DNA from: Cunninghamia lanceolata
Taxonomy: Eukaryota; Streptophyta; Pinopsida; Cupressales; Cupressaceae
Direction: 5' to 3'
DNA length: 64,000 nucleotides
NCBI GenBank assembly: GCA_027924645.1
Contig: BSBN01000187.1
Location: 16,820,001-16,884,000, forward strand
Part shown: positions 12,026-24,223 of the stretch, piece after piece
How the letters are laid out: the number at the start of each line of letters is the position of its first letter
Numbering within the stretch: position 1 is the first letter of the stretch
Translations under genes and position numbers: made by a program
Notes under the pieces: generated by a model
What the model was told of the DNA's origin: nothing
The model's input: only the letters and a program-made list of their open reading frames with translations
The model's database searches: none

Positions 12026-13215
12026 CTAATTTTCACTGACATTCCCATCATTTGAGACCTCAACACCAGTGGCTGGGGAGGTAGCATTTCTGCCTTTTGT
12101 AAACTGTGAATTATTATCTGGCACTTCTAAATTTTGTGTATGTGAATTTTTGGACTTAGATACCTTCTTTTCTAAATCCTTATCGCTTCCTACCCCAATA
12201 GAAGGAGACTCATGAATGACTGTAGTTCTTTTCTCTGGAGTCCTCAACTTTGGAGATGATTCCTTCTCAACATTCTCCTGTGGAATACAATCCTGGGATG
12301 GTGTAGAAACCTCTTTTTCCACTGAATAATGGTGGATAGAGGCTTCTTTCCAGAATGTGGCTTGTCCATCAAGCCTCTATTTGGAACAATTTGTAGCCAT
12401 GTGTCCTATATTGAAACACCTGCGGCAACGGAAGGGCAAGCCTTCATAATCCAACATCTGAATCCACCTACAGTTAGAGGTTTTTAGAGTAATTTTAGAT
12501 AAGAGGTTTTTTTTAGGTATCTATATCAACCAAAATGCGAGTGAAAGTGGTGTGTAGAAAATTAGAGGAGCCATCGTCAATAGCCAAAAATTTCCCCAGT
12601 TTGTTGTCGATTGCTTTAAAAAAAGATTCAAACAAGAATTAGAGTGGAAGATTGGGTAATCACACCCATGTGGGCATTACATAGAAAGATTCAAAAGTAG
12701 GATTAAATGTTGGGTGCCATGGTTTAAGCATGAGTAAGTTCTTGCCAAAGCTCCATTATTATTCACAAAGAATTGTCTTTTTGTCCTATTCATTATCAAA
12801 AGTCACAATAAAAAAGTCGTGAGCACAAGGATAAATTTGGAGATCACCTTTCAGGATGGACTCCAAGTTTCAGCAATCCACTTATGTAGATCAACAAGGC
12901 TGGGCCAAAACTTAACGAATCTACCTATTAAGCAATTCTCTGTGAAAAATATTTCATTCTCCTCCACTTCTTTCTCAACTTCCTTGCCAAATTCTATCTC
13001 AGGTGATTCGATGGTGCTTTGTAAAGGATGGATCATCTGGGAGGAATTGAAATCATGAGCTCCTACCTTCTTGACCATTTGGGGATGAAAAAAATTCCTA
13101 TCTTCCGGATTCCAATGCTTCTCTCCTTTGGAAGAGAAGCGGTGATCCCCCCGAGCCATTTCCAGAGCCTTGCTCTGCATTCACTTTAGTCTCTGGCCAT
13201 CAAACCATGGATCCA
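12026..13215 (-). pseudogene. LINE-type ORF1 relic: DUF4283-like domain plus CCHC knuckle
   Basis: Read on the minus strand from about 13215, a charged N-terminal segment (13180-12851) leads into a region resembling DUF4283 (NCLIGRFVKFWPSLVDLHKW near 12930, then a broken stretch to about 12440). A knuckle C-R-R-C-F-N-I-G-H-M-A-T-N-C follows at 12427-12386. It is preceded by the Leu-Pro-Phe-Arg lead-in often seen in plant proteins that pair DUF4283 with zf-CCHC_4. A hydrophilic Ser/Pro/Lys-rich tail then runs open from 12322 to 12026. This pairing is typical of ORF1 of plant L1-type LINEs, where it would bind element RNA. Several stops and shifts break it, and no ORF2 follows. A gag-like protein of another element is the main alternative. 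Confidence 0.65.
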
Positions 13216-15780
13216 CCAGCTTCTACACCATTTGAATCCTAACCTCAACAGAATTCGAAAGTTTTGACATCTCTCTATATATAACTTAATTATTAGAAAT
13301 TCCAAATTTCAAATAGAAATAAATTAATATTTTCTAAAATTATTTAGGTACTACCATTGATGGATCTTCAAGGTACCTTCCCAAATTTTTCCCAAATTTT
13401 GAAAACACAAAATATTAAGAATTTAAATAATACCCTTATTCTCTCAATCTAGACAACAAAACTAAAGAAATTCTAATTAATAAATGAAATTCAACTAATA
13501 CAACTAAACCATATCCTAATCCATAAAGTGAAGACATGGACATATTGATTTCACCACCAAACAAGATTTACTAAATTCTAAAGAGATTTGCTTAAAAAAG
13601 CAAGGAAATTTATCTTGCAAAGTAGGAGCTTACAATAACAAAGGAAAGTCTCTTTGGAAGCAAGCACACCACAAGCAATTCTTTCCAACTCCCAAGCAAT
13701 CCCAATCCAAAGCCAATCCTAGTGTAAGAAATTTCTAAGAAAATACTAATTTCTTTTCAAAAGAGGAGAAGAGAGAGGTTTTCCCAACAATGCAAAACTG
13801 CTACAAAAATATCTTTGCTTTTTCCTTTAACCAAAATTGCCTAACCCCTTTCTACTTTTTCCCTTTTTTCCCATTAGACAAGCTATTTCAAAAATAGATA
13901 TTTTTTACTTTAGATATTTCATTCAAAATAATTAATAGAAGATATAAAATCTTTTGATGTAATTCCATGTTCCCCCAATTTACTAACAAATGCCAATTAA
14001 TTGCCTTTCACTCAAAATGCAACAATTCTAAATTTATTTAACTTAACAAATCAAATAATTTTCTTTCTTCAAATAATCTAATGGCATAATAACATTTCAA
14101 CAAGACTATTTAATTTATTTGTAGATACAAAGCAATGCACAAATGACAATAATTAAAGTCACCCAAGAAAGATGCATTTACAAGTTTTTTACAAGTTTAA
14201 CGCCGAGATGATCTAGAATCATGATCGATTTGGATATTAGTTTCACAAGTTTCAACATCACATTCTATTACTCTAGACTAAGTAGGATGAGTTTACAAAA
14301 AAAAACAAATACAATCACAAAAGTCGTAGGGTCATTAACTTGACCACAAGGACAAGGTACTTCATGAGATGGCTAGCTAAGTGAAATCCTTGTTATTCTC
14401 CTCCACATGCCTTCCATTGGTTAAACACCTATAAATCCCTTGCACACTCAATCACACATTACATGCATCTTCCCAATACGTAACAATAGCCCAAGCGAAT
14501 GATAAAATTACTCAATGCCATAAGATTCACATTTAATAATCACATTTCAATTAAAATCATTTGTCCAAAAAATGAGATCAACATAGGATTTAATCATTTA
14601 AATAGGACAAGATGGATTAGGAGTTAACATAGGTAGGCATTATATTCTTGAACATAATATATTATATGTATAACCATTGTTTGATAGGTGAAAATAGTGT
14701 TTGAAGGTCGTTACAGGTTTATTGAGGTGGTATCCATTCTTCATTAACAAGAGAGAGGAATATCCTCACTATTTACAAATTAAGCTAACTATGACTGCAA
14801 TAATTGTTATTCATGACATTTCTCTACCTAGAACTATATCTTGCACTACAACCTAGTCCTCTAACTAGATTGCATAGTACAACCTAGTTTGCCTATTTCA
14901 AAATTCAAATATTTTGAGTTGAGTGACTACGGAAACGTACTTTAGGCATCTCCTAGGTCATTAGGATAAGTAAATATTATCAAGTGTAATCAAGCATTAG
15001 TATTGACAAGAAACACTAAAAGTTCACATTTAAATAGAAACCATCTAAAGAAGAGTGTTGTATTATTGCATCATCTCCTTGTGGTGTGTCTATGAATTTA
15101 TACCATGTCGCAGGGGCTTGACTTGCACATGAAATAAGTTAAGGTTTACCTCACACCATTAAAGCAAACCCCATCATGCTTCTTAGCAAACACAGTTTTA
15201 GAATATAAGTGTAGGAGTGAAGGTAACAAATCAAGCAAACCAACAACAATAGAGGATAGGGTTGCACATACAAGATAATGTAGCATTGTTGCATTAAGGA
15301 CCAAACCACATGGTGTGAAAAAATCCACATCATCAAAACTTTCTAGATCAAGTCACTTACATCTAACCATTATTCCATCATTAAATTTTAGATTTTTATT
15401 ATTTGTATCACAACATATCAAATTAATAAAAAAAACAAATTAACATTACATATAAAATAATTAAACACCTCTTTATCATTTTCCACCTTTCACTCTTTAA
15501 CTTTTAAAATTTAACATTATTTATCCTTTATAATTTTTACCTTTGAACATAAATTTATATATATGATTATATGTTATATTTATAATACAAGAAGTGACGT
15601 TGAAAGAAAGTGGGATTAAATGGACTAACAATCTATGAACTTTAATGCTGTGAGTGACAGAAATAGAAATCTAATTCTCCAAAAAGTCAAAAATTGCCAG
15701 GTTGAGTTGTAAGGAAAGGTGAAAATTTGTGGTTGAGTTGCAGGCAAAGGTGAATCATGCCCCACCAGAGTTATTAATAC
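13216..15780. other. AT-rich intergenic DNA, no gene seen
   Basis: About 2.5 kb with no protein motif, RNA gene, LTR terminus or tandem array that I can support. Two overlapping 60-codon open frames near 15.15-15.33 kb are within chance expectation. Confidence 0.5.
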
Positions 15781-15782
15781 CT

Positions 15783-16113
15783 TGCATGTTTCACATGGAA
15801 GGTTCTGTAGCAGATAACAACCCTTTTCCGGCAGGGAAGTCTCCATACTCTTCTTAATAGATTTTTATTCTAAAAGTCATTTATCTCACATTTTGTATAA
15901 TCAAAATGGTATTCAGATGTCATGGCTGACGGAGTGACTGGGTCATATCAGTGACACAGGGAGTGGGTCATGTCTGTATTTCTCCTTTGCCTTTCTTTCA
16001 TGTCCATTGATCAGTTACCTTTCTTTTGTTTGTATTTCCGACAGGGAATTTGTTTGAAGTAGAATAAATACTACATTTTACCAAACCCATCTCTGCATCA
16101 GTAAATCTGCACA
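15783..16113 (+). promoter_or_regulatory. Putative promoter of the ATS3-like gene
   Basis: Immediately upstream of the start codon, an AT-rich TATA-like stretch (AATAAATA, 16063-16070) lies 44-51 bp before the ATG. A direct repeat of the type GGAGTG...GGGTCAT lies at about 15930-15975. A TGCATG core at 15783-15788 matches the RY element bound by seed B3 regulators; this would suit an embryo-expressed gene, but a six-base match is weak evidence. Confidence 0.3.
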
Positions 16114-19100
16114 ATGGCCATGACACCTGCGGCATGGAAGCTGGTCTTGTTTGAAGTCATGATATTTCTTCTTCTGAATTTTGTTCCACTGCAACCCATC
16201 GCTGCTACCGAAAAGGTTGTGTTAATTTCTATGCTCTCTGCTTTTATTATGATTTTTTGGGTTCCAGTAGACCTTAACATTTAGTTTTTAAATATTTTAA
16301 GACCATTTTTAAAATATTGTGTAATGAAATGAGGCGAGAGTCAATCTTTAGGCGAAAATAGTTTCTACACGTTAATATAGAGAAATTAGTTGCTTACTAG
16401 ATTGTTTATTCCTTCTTTTGAGTTTTAAAGTAACTATGGCTTCTGATATTTACTGTTTAGAAGACTATAGGTTCTATGATACTTAAATTTAAGATTGAGA
16501 GAAATTATTTCCAAGGGTTTACTGAACTGTCTCTCTGAAGACTATCTGTAATGAAGAAGACTAACAATGATGCAACCCCTCATCATTTTAGGCCTGTACA
16601 CCTTTATATTAAAGCACACTTTCTTTGTTTGCAGGTTAAGAATTCTCATTTGCTATAGGGTGCTCTATTACCATTATGCTTATCCTAGTCCAGAGTGGAG
16701 CATCAATCCTTCCTCCATAACTTTATATTATCTAAATATTTTTGCTTGCATTCTATCCATTTGCAACCCCCTCTGGTGATTTGCTACAATTTTGACTGTG
16801 GTTGAAATAAGTTTGTGAAAAGGTCAAATACTTTTATATGTAAGTTCTCCATTGGGTCAGCATGTAGTTTTGCCTGCAGAACATAATTGGTGAGGCTATG
16901 GTCCTAAGGATGGGGGTAATTAGGTTTCTCAGAATTTTTTTGACTTAAAAAACAATAGCCTTATAAAAAAGAAATGTTAACTGAGAAAAAAATTAATTAA
17001 AAACTTCTAGTAATTATATAGAAATCAATGGTCCAGATTTTCATCAAGATTTAAAGTTTTCAGTAGGAGGCACTTTTCAGCCCACCTTACCAACTCCTCT
17101 CAAAACACCAGCTAAAAAATTGTAGGCTGCAAATAGAGCACTTCTATTTTATAAGAAATGATTTAATTTATTATTTGAAGTCTATATTTTTAATTCCACG
17201 AAATCTGCCTCAGAATAAGTCACAGAGATAATAACTCTTCCTCATTGCAGCTGCTTACAGATACAAAAATTCACTTCAGATTAAGGGCTTTCAGATTAAG
17301 GGCTTCCATCTGGTGAAATAGGCATTTCATGTAAGCTAGAATTTCTGACTAGGGATTAGAAATAAGTTCATGAAGTTTAGTTTTGAAGTCTCTGGATTTG
17401 AGACAAATTTTTCATTTTTAGTCCTCACAACTACCCTGTTAAGTTGTGGTTATGGGTTTATATGTGATCTAGGAGACTTTCTTTGTTTCCAGGTTAAGAA
17501 TTCCCATTTGCTATAGGGTGCTCTATTACCCTTATGCTCATCCTAGTCCAAAGTGTGGAGCATCAATCCTTCCTCCATATCTTTATATTATCTAAATATT
17601 TTTGCTTGCATTCTATCCATTTGCAACCCCTTCTGGTGATTTGCTAGAATTTTGACTCTGGTTGAAATAAGTTTGTGAAAGGGTTAAATACTTTATGTAG
17701 TTTGGCCTGCGGAACATAACTGATGAGGCGATGGTCCTAAGTATGGGGTTAACTAGGTTTCTCAGAATATTTAGACTTTTATAAAAGAATAGCCTTATAA
17801 AAAGGAAATTACTGCTTTTTAAAAAGAGATGAAAGCTAAGAAAAAAATTTAAATAAAAATTTCTAGTAATTATATACAAATCAATGGTCCAGTTTTTCAT
17901 CAAGATTTAATATAGTTGCCAGGAAATTCCAGGATATAAAATAGCTGTCTCCTTATTCATTTACTCACGTACCCTAATTTGATTGGCGTCCCCGTCCCTT
18001 ACCGGTACCAGTACCCTGCGTTTCCTGGTAACTATGAGATTTAAAGTTTTCAGTTGGAGGCACTTCTTAGCCCACCTCCTTAACAACTCTCAAAACACCA
18101 ACTAGAAAATGGTAGGCTGGAAATAGAGCACTTCTATTTTATAAGAAATGATTTAATTTACAGTTTAAAGTCTATTTTTAATTCCATGAAATCTGCCTCA
18201 GAATAAGTCATAGAGATAATAACTCTTCCTCATTGCAGCTGCTTACAAATATCAAATTCAGTTCAGATTAAGGGCTTCCATCTGGTGAAATAGGCATTTA
18301 TGTGAGCTAGAACTTTCTGACTAGGGATTAGAAATAAGTTCCTGAAGTTTAGTTTTGGAGTCTGGGTTTGAGATAAATTTTTCTAGTCCTCACAACTACC
18401 CTATTTAGTTGTGGAACTATGGGTTTATATGTGATCTAGGAGACTTTGAGAGTGAATGCTCAATCCTCTACTCTTAGGCAAAGACATTTCAACCTAAGGT
18501 CCATGTCCATGCTCCCTTATTGGATAGCTACACAATTCTATGAATTTGATATAAAAATTAAAACCCTTCCCAAAAAGAAAATCAATGATCTATCTAATTG
18601 TTTGGTTTATTGAATTCGTTCTCCAAAATTTATTTATGTTTACAAGCTCCTATGTGCCTTGGTAGACATTTCAATATAATAAAATTAAATTCTTTCAGCA
18701 TTAGTTGTTTGTTTTGATTTAAAATTTCATATCTTAAATTATGGTTGCTATTGTTGTAAACCCTACAGAAAATTTGTTCATATACATTGGAAGTGAGAAC
18801 GAAGAAGAAGCTCCCTGCTTTCGATGATCCAGGGACCAAAGACCCAGTGCATGTGAAGCTTCAGGACAGAAATGGAGTATCCGTAACTAAAAAGCATCTA
18901 AATGAGAAAGATAAAGAACAGTTTTTTAATCCTGGCAAAACTAATAGTTTCAATTTTAATGGTCCTTGTTTGGTGGGTGATGTCTGTCTCCTCAATTTTA
19001 TGGTTGATGGTGAAGATGGCTGGAAACCTCGGGTTGCTACAGTTAGTGGTGAAAGTCTGAGCGAACCTTACACTTTCCACTTTGGCCACACTCTTCCTGC

Positions 19101-19284
19101 CAAAGCTTGGGATGGCCCCAACCTGTGCAACATTAATGAAGAAGTGGCCTCTTCTATAGCAGAGAAGTATAATTATGATGATAATGAAGATGACAACAAC
19201 AAGAGGAACAACCGTCGGAAAAAGGGTCGGTCTCTAAAGGACATAGAAGCTCAATATTCCCTCAAGGGAAGTACTTTTTACTAG
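16114..19284 (+). CDS. ATS3-like embryo-specific (PLAT-type) secreted protein
   Basis: This two-exon gene has exon 1 at 16114-16215 and exon 2 at 18769-19284, giving 205 residues. Exon 1 encodes a signal peptide (Met, then a hydrophobic core FEVMIFLLLNFVPL, then Ala-rich cleavage context). The donor AAG|GTTGTG and acceptor CCCTACAG|AAA join in phase 0. Exon 2 opens with KICSYTLEVRTK, like the conserved Cys-Ser-Tyr start of the ATS3 domain. Other family landmarks are NGPCLVGDVCLL, then DGWKP, then the end block AWDGPNLCN. The mature protein should be secreted. Family members are plant embryo/seed proteins with a PLAT/LH2-type beta-sandwich of unclear biochemical role. The C-terminal 40 residues are an acidic Asn/Asp run followed by a basic NNRRKKGR stretch, unusual for a short secreted protein. 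The frame is intact, so it is probably functional; expression is untested. It is the only convincing host gene here. Confidence 0.75.
16618..18447. repeat. 858 bp tandem direct duplication inside the ATS3-like intron
   Basis: The segment starting ACTTTCTTTGTTT at 16618 recurs at 17476, and the end motif TGATCTAGGAGACTTT occurs both near 17465-17480 and near 18431-18446. The two copies abut head to tail and stay easily alignable throughout. Copy 2 is longer mainly because of a 126 bp MITE plus its 8 bp target duplication. Both copies lie wholly within the intron. Confidence 0.9.
17911..18036. mobile_element. MITE, 126 bp, 8 bp target duplication
   Basis: The terminal inverted repeats are TATAGTTGCCAGGAAA at the left and TTTCCTGGTAACTATG at the right, matching at 14 of 16 positions. 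AGATTTAA flanks both sides (17903-17910 and 18037-18044). The other intron copy has a single AGATTTAA near 17047-17054 and no insert, so the empty site is preserved. The 8 bp duplication suggests a hAT-type mobiliser, although the terminus is not the classic hAT one. Confidence 0.88.
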
Positions 19285-19363
19285 TACTCAGCAAGGGCAA
19301 CAAGTATGTTTATTATGTTAAACCAGTATTAATCTCCATCCACATACTTGTGTATCTATTTAA

Positions 19364-19369
19364 AATAAA
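19364..19369 (+). promoter_or_regulatory. Candidate polyadenylation signal of the ATS3-like gene
   Basis: AATAAA lies 80 bp after the stop codon, within an A/T-rich stretch. It is a position-based guess only. Confidence 0.35.
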
Positions 19370-19370
19370 A

Positions 19371-21641
19371 AAATATGTGGGTTTGAGATTAATTTATATG
19401 TATATTTTATTATATGATTTTATATAAGTTTGTTTGTATTAGTTAGTCGATAGGCTTTTATATGTGAGCATTATAGTGCTCATTGTCCTAGAAAATTTTT
19501 TGAACTCATTAGTTGTTCCTATCGACGTATTCCTTCAACCTCCTATGGGTGCAAGTGCTAGTTTAGTTTGTAATGGTCAAGTTTGTAACAGTCAAGTTTA
19601 TAATGGTCAAATTTGTATATTCATGTCATTTTTTATTGTGTTTATTTTGAGAGAACAATTTAATATAATTATATATTGATAAATGGTGTACTCTTGTATA
19701 AAGTAGGGTCCCCTCCTTCATGCTAGTATCTACTCATTAACACACATTTCTATATATTTATACCCCATCTTATCTATTTGCACACATTTTGATATATTCC
19801 CCTAAATTACACATTAATTATGCCCACTCATGCACCTTATCACCCTACATTGTTATCTACCTTAATTTGACCTTTTTCCAAGTCCTAAGACATTTCCATA
19901 GACATAGGGTTAACCTTGCCCCTGTTGATTTGACCCTTAAATTTCCAAAATTCAAATTCAATTTGAGTCAGCTCCCGCCCATAAGCCAACTAAACGCATG
20001 TTTGCAAAGAAGTGTTGCTATGTCTTGGTATTTAAAGGCATATAATTGCATTCATTTATCATTATCAAATATTAAGGAAGTACCATTTACATATTATCTT
20101 AGGAATGCTTACATTGATGCACTAAAATGAATTCCTATATACACAAATTATTCCATAGTATTTGCATAGCTAATGATTGTTGTTGTCAACCTTCTACACA
20201 ATTATTTGGGGGTTGAGTTAGGAGAACCTATCCACCAGTGATATACTAGTAATCCTTATTAATGATTTGTTATTGTGTGCATTAGACTATGGTTAACACC
20301 TCTGTAGTTTGCATGATTGCGAAGTTCAAAACTATCATTGTGATCTATGTATTGTTAGATTATAATAATGCAACACTAAGTTAACAATGACATTTGTGTA
20401 ATGGACAATTTGGCAAAACTTCCATGCATATATTCATTCATTCAATCTCTATTACAATAATTATAATCATGTGGTTTTTATAGGCACTTTGCCATAATGT
20501 GATTAACTCTAGTCTGCATGTGCATGTTTTGATGACTCAGAGTTTTGCAATAGTGAACTACACACATGCCCTAGTTAACTAGAGTACAACTATGCACACT
20601 CACTTAGCTAATTTCTAGAAAATCATGCTTAGGCTTTAGTTAACTTATGCAATGGTGTTGCGGGGATAAGAGGCATTTATGTTGCATTGACATTATTAGT
20701 GACACTCTTCATTATTGTTGCATCATCAAGTGGAAGCATAAAACCCTACCTCACTTGTGGGTCATTTTGAAAACAAGTTTTACAAGATGATAATGTTGGA
20801 ACACCTTCAAATGAATGATTTTGTTCAATAGAAGAACCTTTAATTGAAGGCCCTAGCTATTCCATGTGTCACTAATCTTTTATTGAAGATCTCTATTTTT
20901 AACATTAAACTCTAATTATGACCTAGTTTTCAAGGTGACCTTCTAATGAAGGACTTTTAATTGAAAGTCACCTTCTAATGAAGGACCTTTGATCAAAGGT
21001 CATGTTGGTGTTTTTCAAGTTCCCCTAGTCTGTAGATCTCTTCATGTGTTGCCCCTTGTATTTTCTTCTATCTTTCTAGTTTGATGGGTTCAATTGTGCG
21101 TTGTTTCAATGTTTTCATCCTTTGGCCTTTGGCCCTCTATTGTGTCATTTGATTTGCTTCAAAATGCTTAGATGAATTTCCTTTTGTGCTATCGTGCACT
21201 TAACTCATGTCGCTTCTAGTCCGTTCTTGCATGGAAGTGAGAAGTCCCCAATTGGTAGCTCCTTTGGATTGTCCGCTAAGCCTTTCCCTTTGTTTCCTTA
21301 TCCCTATTCACTTAGGCCCTATCGGTCTATGTAACCAGCATTCCCAATTGTCTTGATTTAGTTTATGTTTGGATGATCGATGTACACACCTAATGTTTGA
21401 ACGCATAGTAACTGGTACATTCCCCGTGAAGCTTTGCTAGCTAGTTTATGATGATTATGGCTATGCACAGGAGGAATTGGTGAGCTAACTTCTTTAGCCT
21501 TTCACTATTGTTTCTGAAAAAGGAATTATAATGCATCTGCAAGTTATTTAGGTTTTAGCACTATGTTTCCTTGTGTGATATATTATTTTTTTGCATTCTT
21601 AAAAAAAGCCCTAGCCAAGTGAGCTTTTTGAATAACTAGCC
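19371..21641. other. Intergenic DNA, no gene seen
   Basis: No coding region is supported. It contains a three-unit 16 bp tandem repeat (TAATGGTCAAGTTTG type, 19569-19617) and the palindrome cluster listed separately at 20.8-21.0 kb. The rest is unremarkable. Confidence 0.5.
20811..21003. repeat. Cluster of short palindromes
   Basis: Several small inverted repeats follow one another: CCTTTAATTGAAGG, ACCTTCTAATGAAGG (twice, about 30 bp apart), GACTTTTAATTGAAAGTC and the perfect 18 bp palindrome GACCTTTGATCAAAGGTC at 20984-21001. They share a common plan (purine/pyrimidine arms around an AT core), which suggests serial duplication of one hairpin. Confidence 0.75.
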
Positions 21642-24223
21642 ATGTCAACTAAGAGAAAGCCATCCCAAGACTTGACTGATATATTATCCTGGGCAATGAA
21701 ATCCTTCAAGAGGGCCAGTACCCAAGGATCCCTTTATGGGTTTGTTAGAAGATAGTAAATCTAAGGTTAGGGACCCGTTTACCTTTATGGATGGAGGGGC
21801 TTTGTTCCAAGATTTCTTCAAGAAATCATGTAGTCACCTTCCTCTCTCTAATAGATGGAGGTTTGACCTGGCTAAGGTTATAGTCTCCAATTACTTTGTT
21901 GACCCATACTTGGTTGAATGGACAAAACAAATGTATAACCCCAAGGATTTTAGTGTATAGGATGTCCAATGCAACAAGATCTTCATTATCAACAATAGCA
22001 TATTCTATAGGTTTTTTCTTCTAATCTTGATGCCAAAATTCCCCTAGATTTGAAGGCCATGACCATTGAATACAATAGGCTTAGATTTAGTTATAGGGCA
22101 CAATGGTTGCCAAATTTTAGAGAAAGAAGCAAAGGAACTATGCCATAAGTTATCCCTAATTTAGAAATTGAACCTTTGGACATGATGTCATTTGACCATT
22201 ATTTTTGAGAGACTTACCAGAGCATGTGCCAAGTAATGGGAATAGATGCAAGCCCCATAATGTCAAAAGGTGCACTAATCTTTGCTTCCCATATACAGAG
22301 CATGTATCAAAACAAATTGTATGATTATGCTAGCTACTTAAAAAAGCACCTAAAGGAAGGACTAGAAAATGTCAAGAACAGAAGCAAGAAAATCCTTCAA
22401 GTGGTATGCCTTGTTATGCCACATCTACTTATATGCCTTTGCAGAGTGTTGGGATGCTAAGGTAGATGCTCAATTGTATTTGGCTAAATTAGTGACGAAA
22501 GATTGCAAACCTGTGTAGCTTTGGACCCCACACCTAAACAAATATGATTCTCATTCCCACTTCTTTATCTTTGAAGACTACTTTGTGGCCCCCATATTGA
22601 GAAAATTGGGTTTTGATAGACTGAGGCTTCCCCAATATTTTTATGAGTTTCCTAGACCCTTAGATTATCAAGTAGATTTTAAAGGTTTTCTTAATTGGGG
22701 AGATTGATTCTTGCATGAAGGATACACTATCATAAGAGTGTTTGGATTCACTTACATGCCCCACAAATTGCCACACAAGGTGCCCTCCAAGATTGCATAT
22801 TTAGAAGCTCTTTGGAAGATGAATGGAGAAAATTATAATCATTTTAAGTAGCATAAGAGGAGGAGCACTTTTCCCCCCATGCCAAGGTTTTAGATTTTAC
22901 CATCTTAGGCCCTAAGGGATATGGAAGATTAATTGACTTGACTTGCAAGGTTTGCATGAAATTTGGCACTAAAAGGGATTATGACCCAAAGGGTTTTATC
23001 AATGATGCTAGGTGGCAAGTTGGATTAGGAGGCTATGAGCACAAGTACGATGAGCTTGAGGATCTCATCAGGAGTTGTAGAGATGAGAAATAAAAGGAGA
23101 GGAGAACAAAGTAGTTTAGGATCAAGAATGTAGAAGCAAGATTGCATAAGGATAATTATCCTAATAACTTAAAAGGGTTCTACTTAGAGGTCAAGGATCC
23201 AATTCGAAGAATGAAGGTCATGCTTGAGAATTGGGATACTTTAAGTATCATTCCCCCTAATGTTTTAGTAGCCCAAACTCTCGTGCCTCCTATATCTACC
23301 TCTAAGCGTGCAATACCACAATCAAGTGGAGTAGAATCAACTCATCAAATGAGCAATTTGGAGACTTCAAATCCCAAGTGGAAGGAGGTGCTAGTTGAAG
23401 GATCTTTAGGATTTTCACAAGAGGAAAAGCCATATGGTGACCCTTAAACTCCCTCGGTGCCACCTAGTTGGGTTGATGATATTGATGAGTCAAACCCAAC
23501 CAATATAGAGATTATTAGATCAACAAAGTACCCTAAGCATTCTTGGAGGATTTATACCACTACCCCTGGAGCTATCACTATATTAAGTGAATTGGAAGGG
23601 GAAGTGATAAATGATGTGAGAACAAAGGCCTATTAAGCCTTCATGAATTCAAGAATTTTGTGCTAAAGTTGAAAACATTTGCCATGAATGATTTGAAAAG
23701 GAGGTAGGAATTCACAAAAGTCTTAGGCCATAACCCTGATTCAAATGAGGGAGAATTAAGTTTTAACGTTAGTTGTGAACATATCACCCCTAAGAAGGCA
23801 AGGAAACTAGTTGGAGAGAGTGGGTATTTGTTATTACCTAGATGGGATATAGCATCTACACTAGCCTTTAACACTTCAAGAAGAAATGTTGAGGGTGATG
23901 ATGTATTTGAAAGTGTATCTAGAACAAACAAGAAATTTCTACTCAAGATTGGAGTATTGTCCACATGAGAAGACATTAATCATCATAAGCCCCCTATGCA
24001 AGATAATTCCCAAGGATTTTTGGGATCCTTAATCATTAAGAGAGTAGCAGACACCTCTAACCCATAAGTTGCAACTTTAAATATGCATATTGCCAAATTC
24101 AATGAGGCAATTACAAGGAACCTACAGAATGATCATGATGCTTTATTATAGGATATGATCTGAAGAAAGAAATATAGATATTATAGATTATCCATAATAG
24201 ATTAGAGCATTAAATGTTGATAT
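21642..24223 (+). pseudogene. Decayed large ORF of unknown family, 5' part (Y)
   Basis: From an ATG at 21642 (MSTKRKPSQDLTDILSWAMK) a protein-like reading continues for about 2.5 kb across several frames with stops. Best stretches are 21736-21960, 22224-22460, 22940-23090 and 23142-23447. No catalytic motif or zinc finger is recognised. Charged and aromatic blocks such as KGFINDARWQVGLGGYEHKY look genuinely coding. The reading stops at element X, inserted at 24224, and a matching-strand coiled-coil-like reading resumes at 45380 just past it. I take the two as one ORF interrupted by X, supported by a near-perfect 5 bp flank repeat and a compatible frame. It is probably an accessory or non-autonomous element ORF, but a dead host gene is possible. 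Confidence 0.5.

Noticed and set aside
15146..15336. Two overlapping 60-codon minus-strand frames
   Set aside because: They overlap in different frames, lack motifs and fit chance in AT-rich DNA.
18630..19089. Minus-strand open frames opposite the ATS3-like exon 2
   Set aside because: They are antisense shadows with no motif; the plus-strand exon has splice sites and family landmarks.
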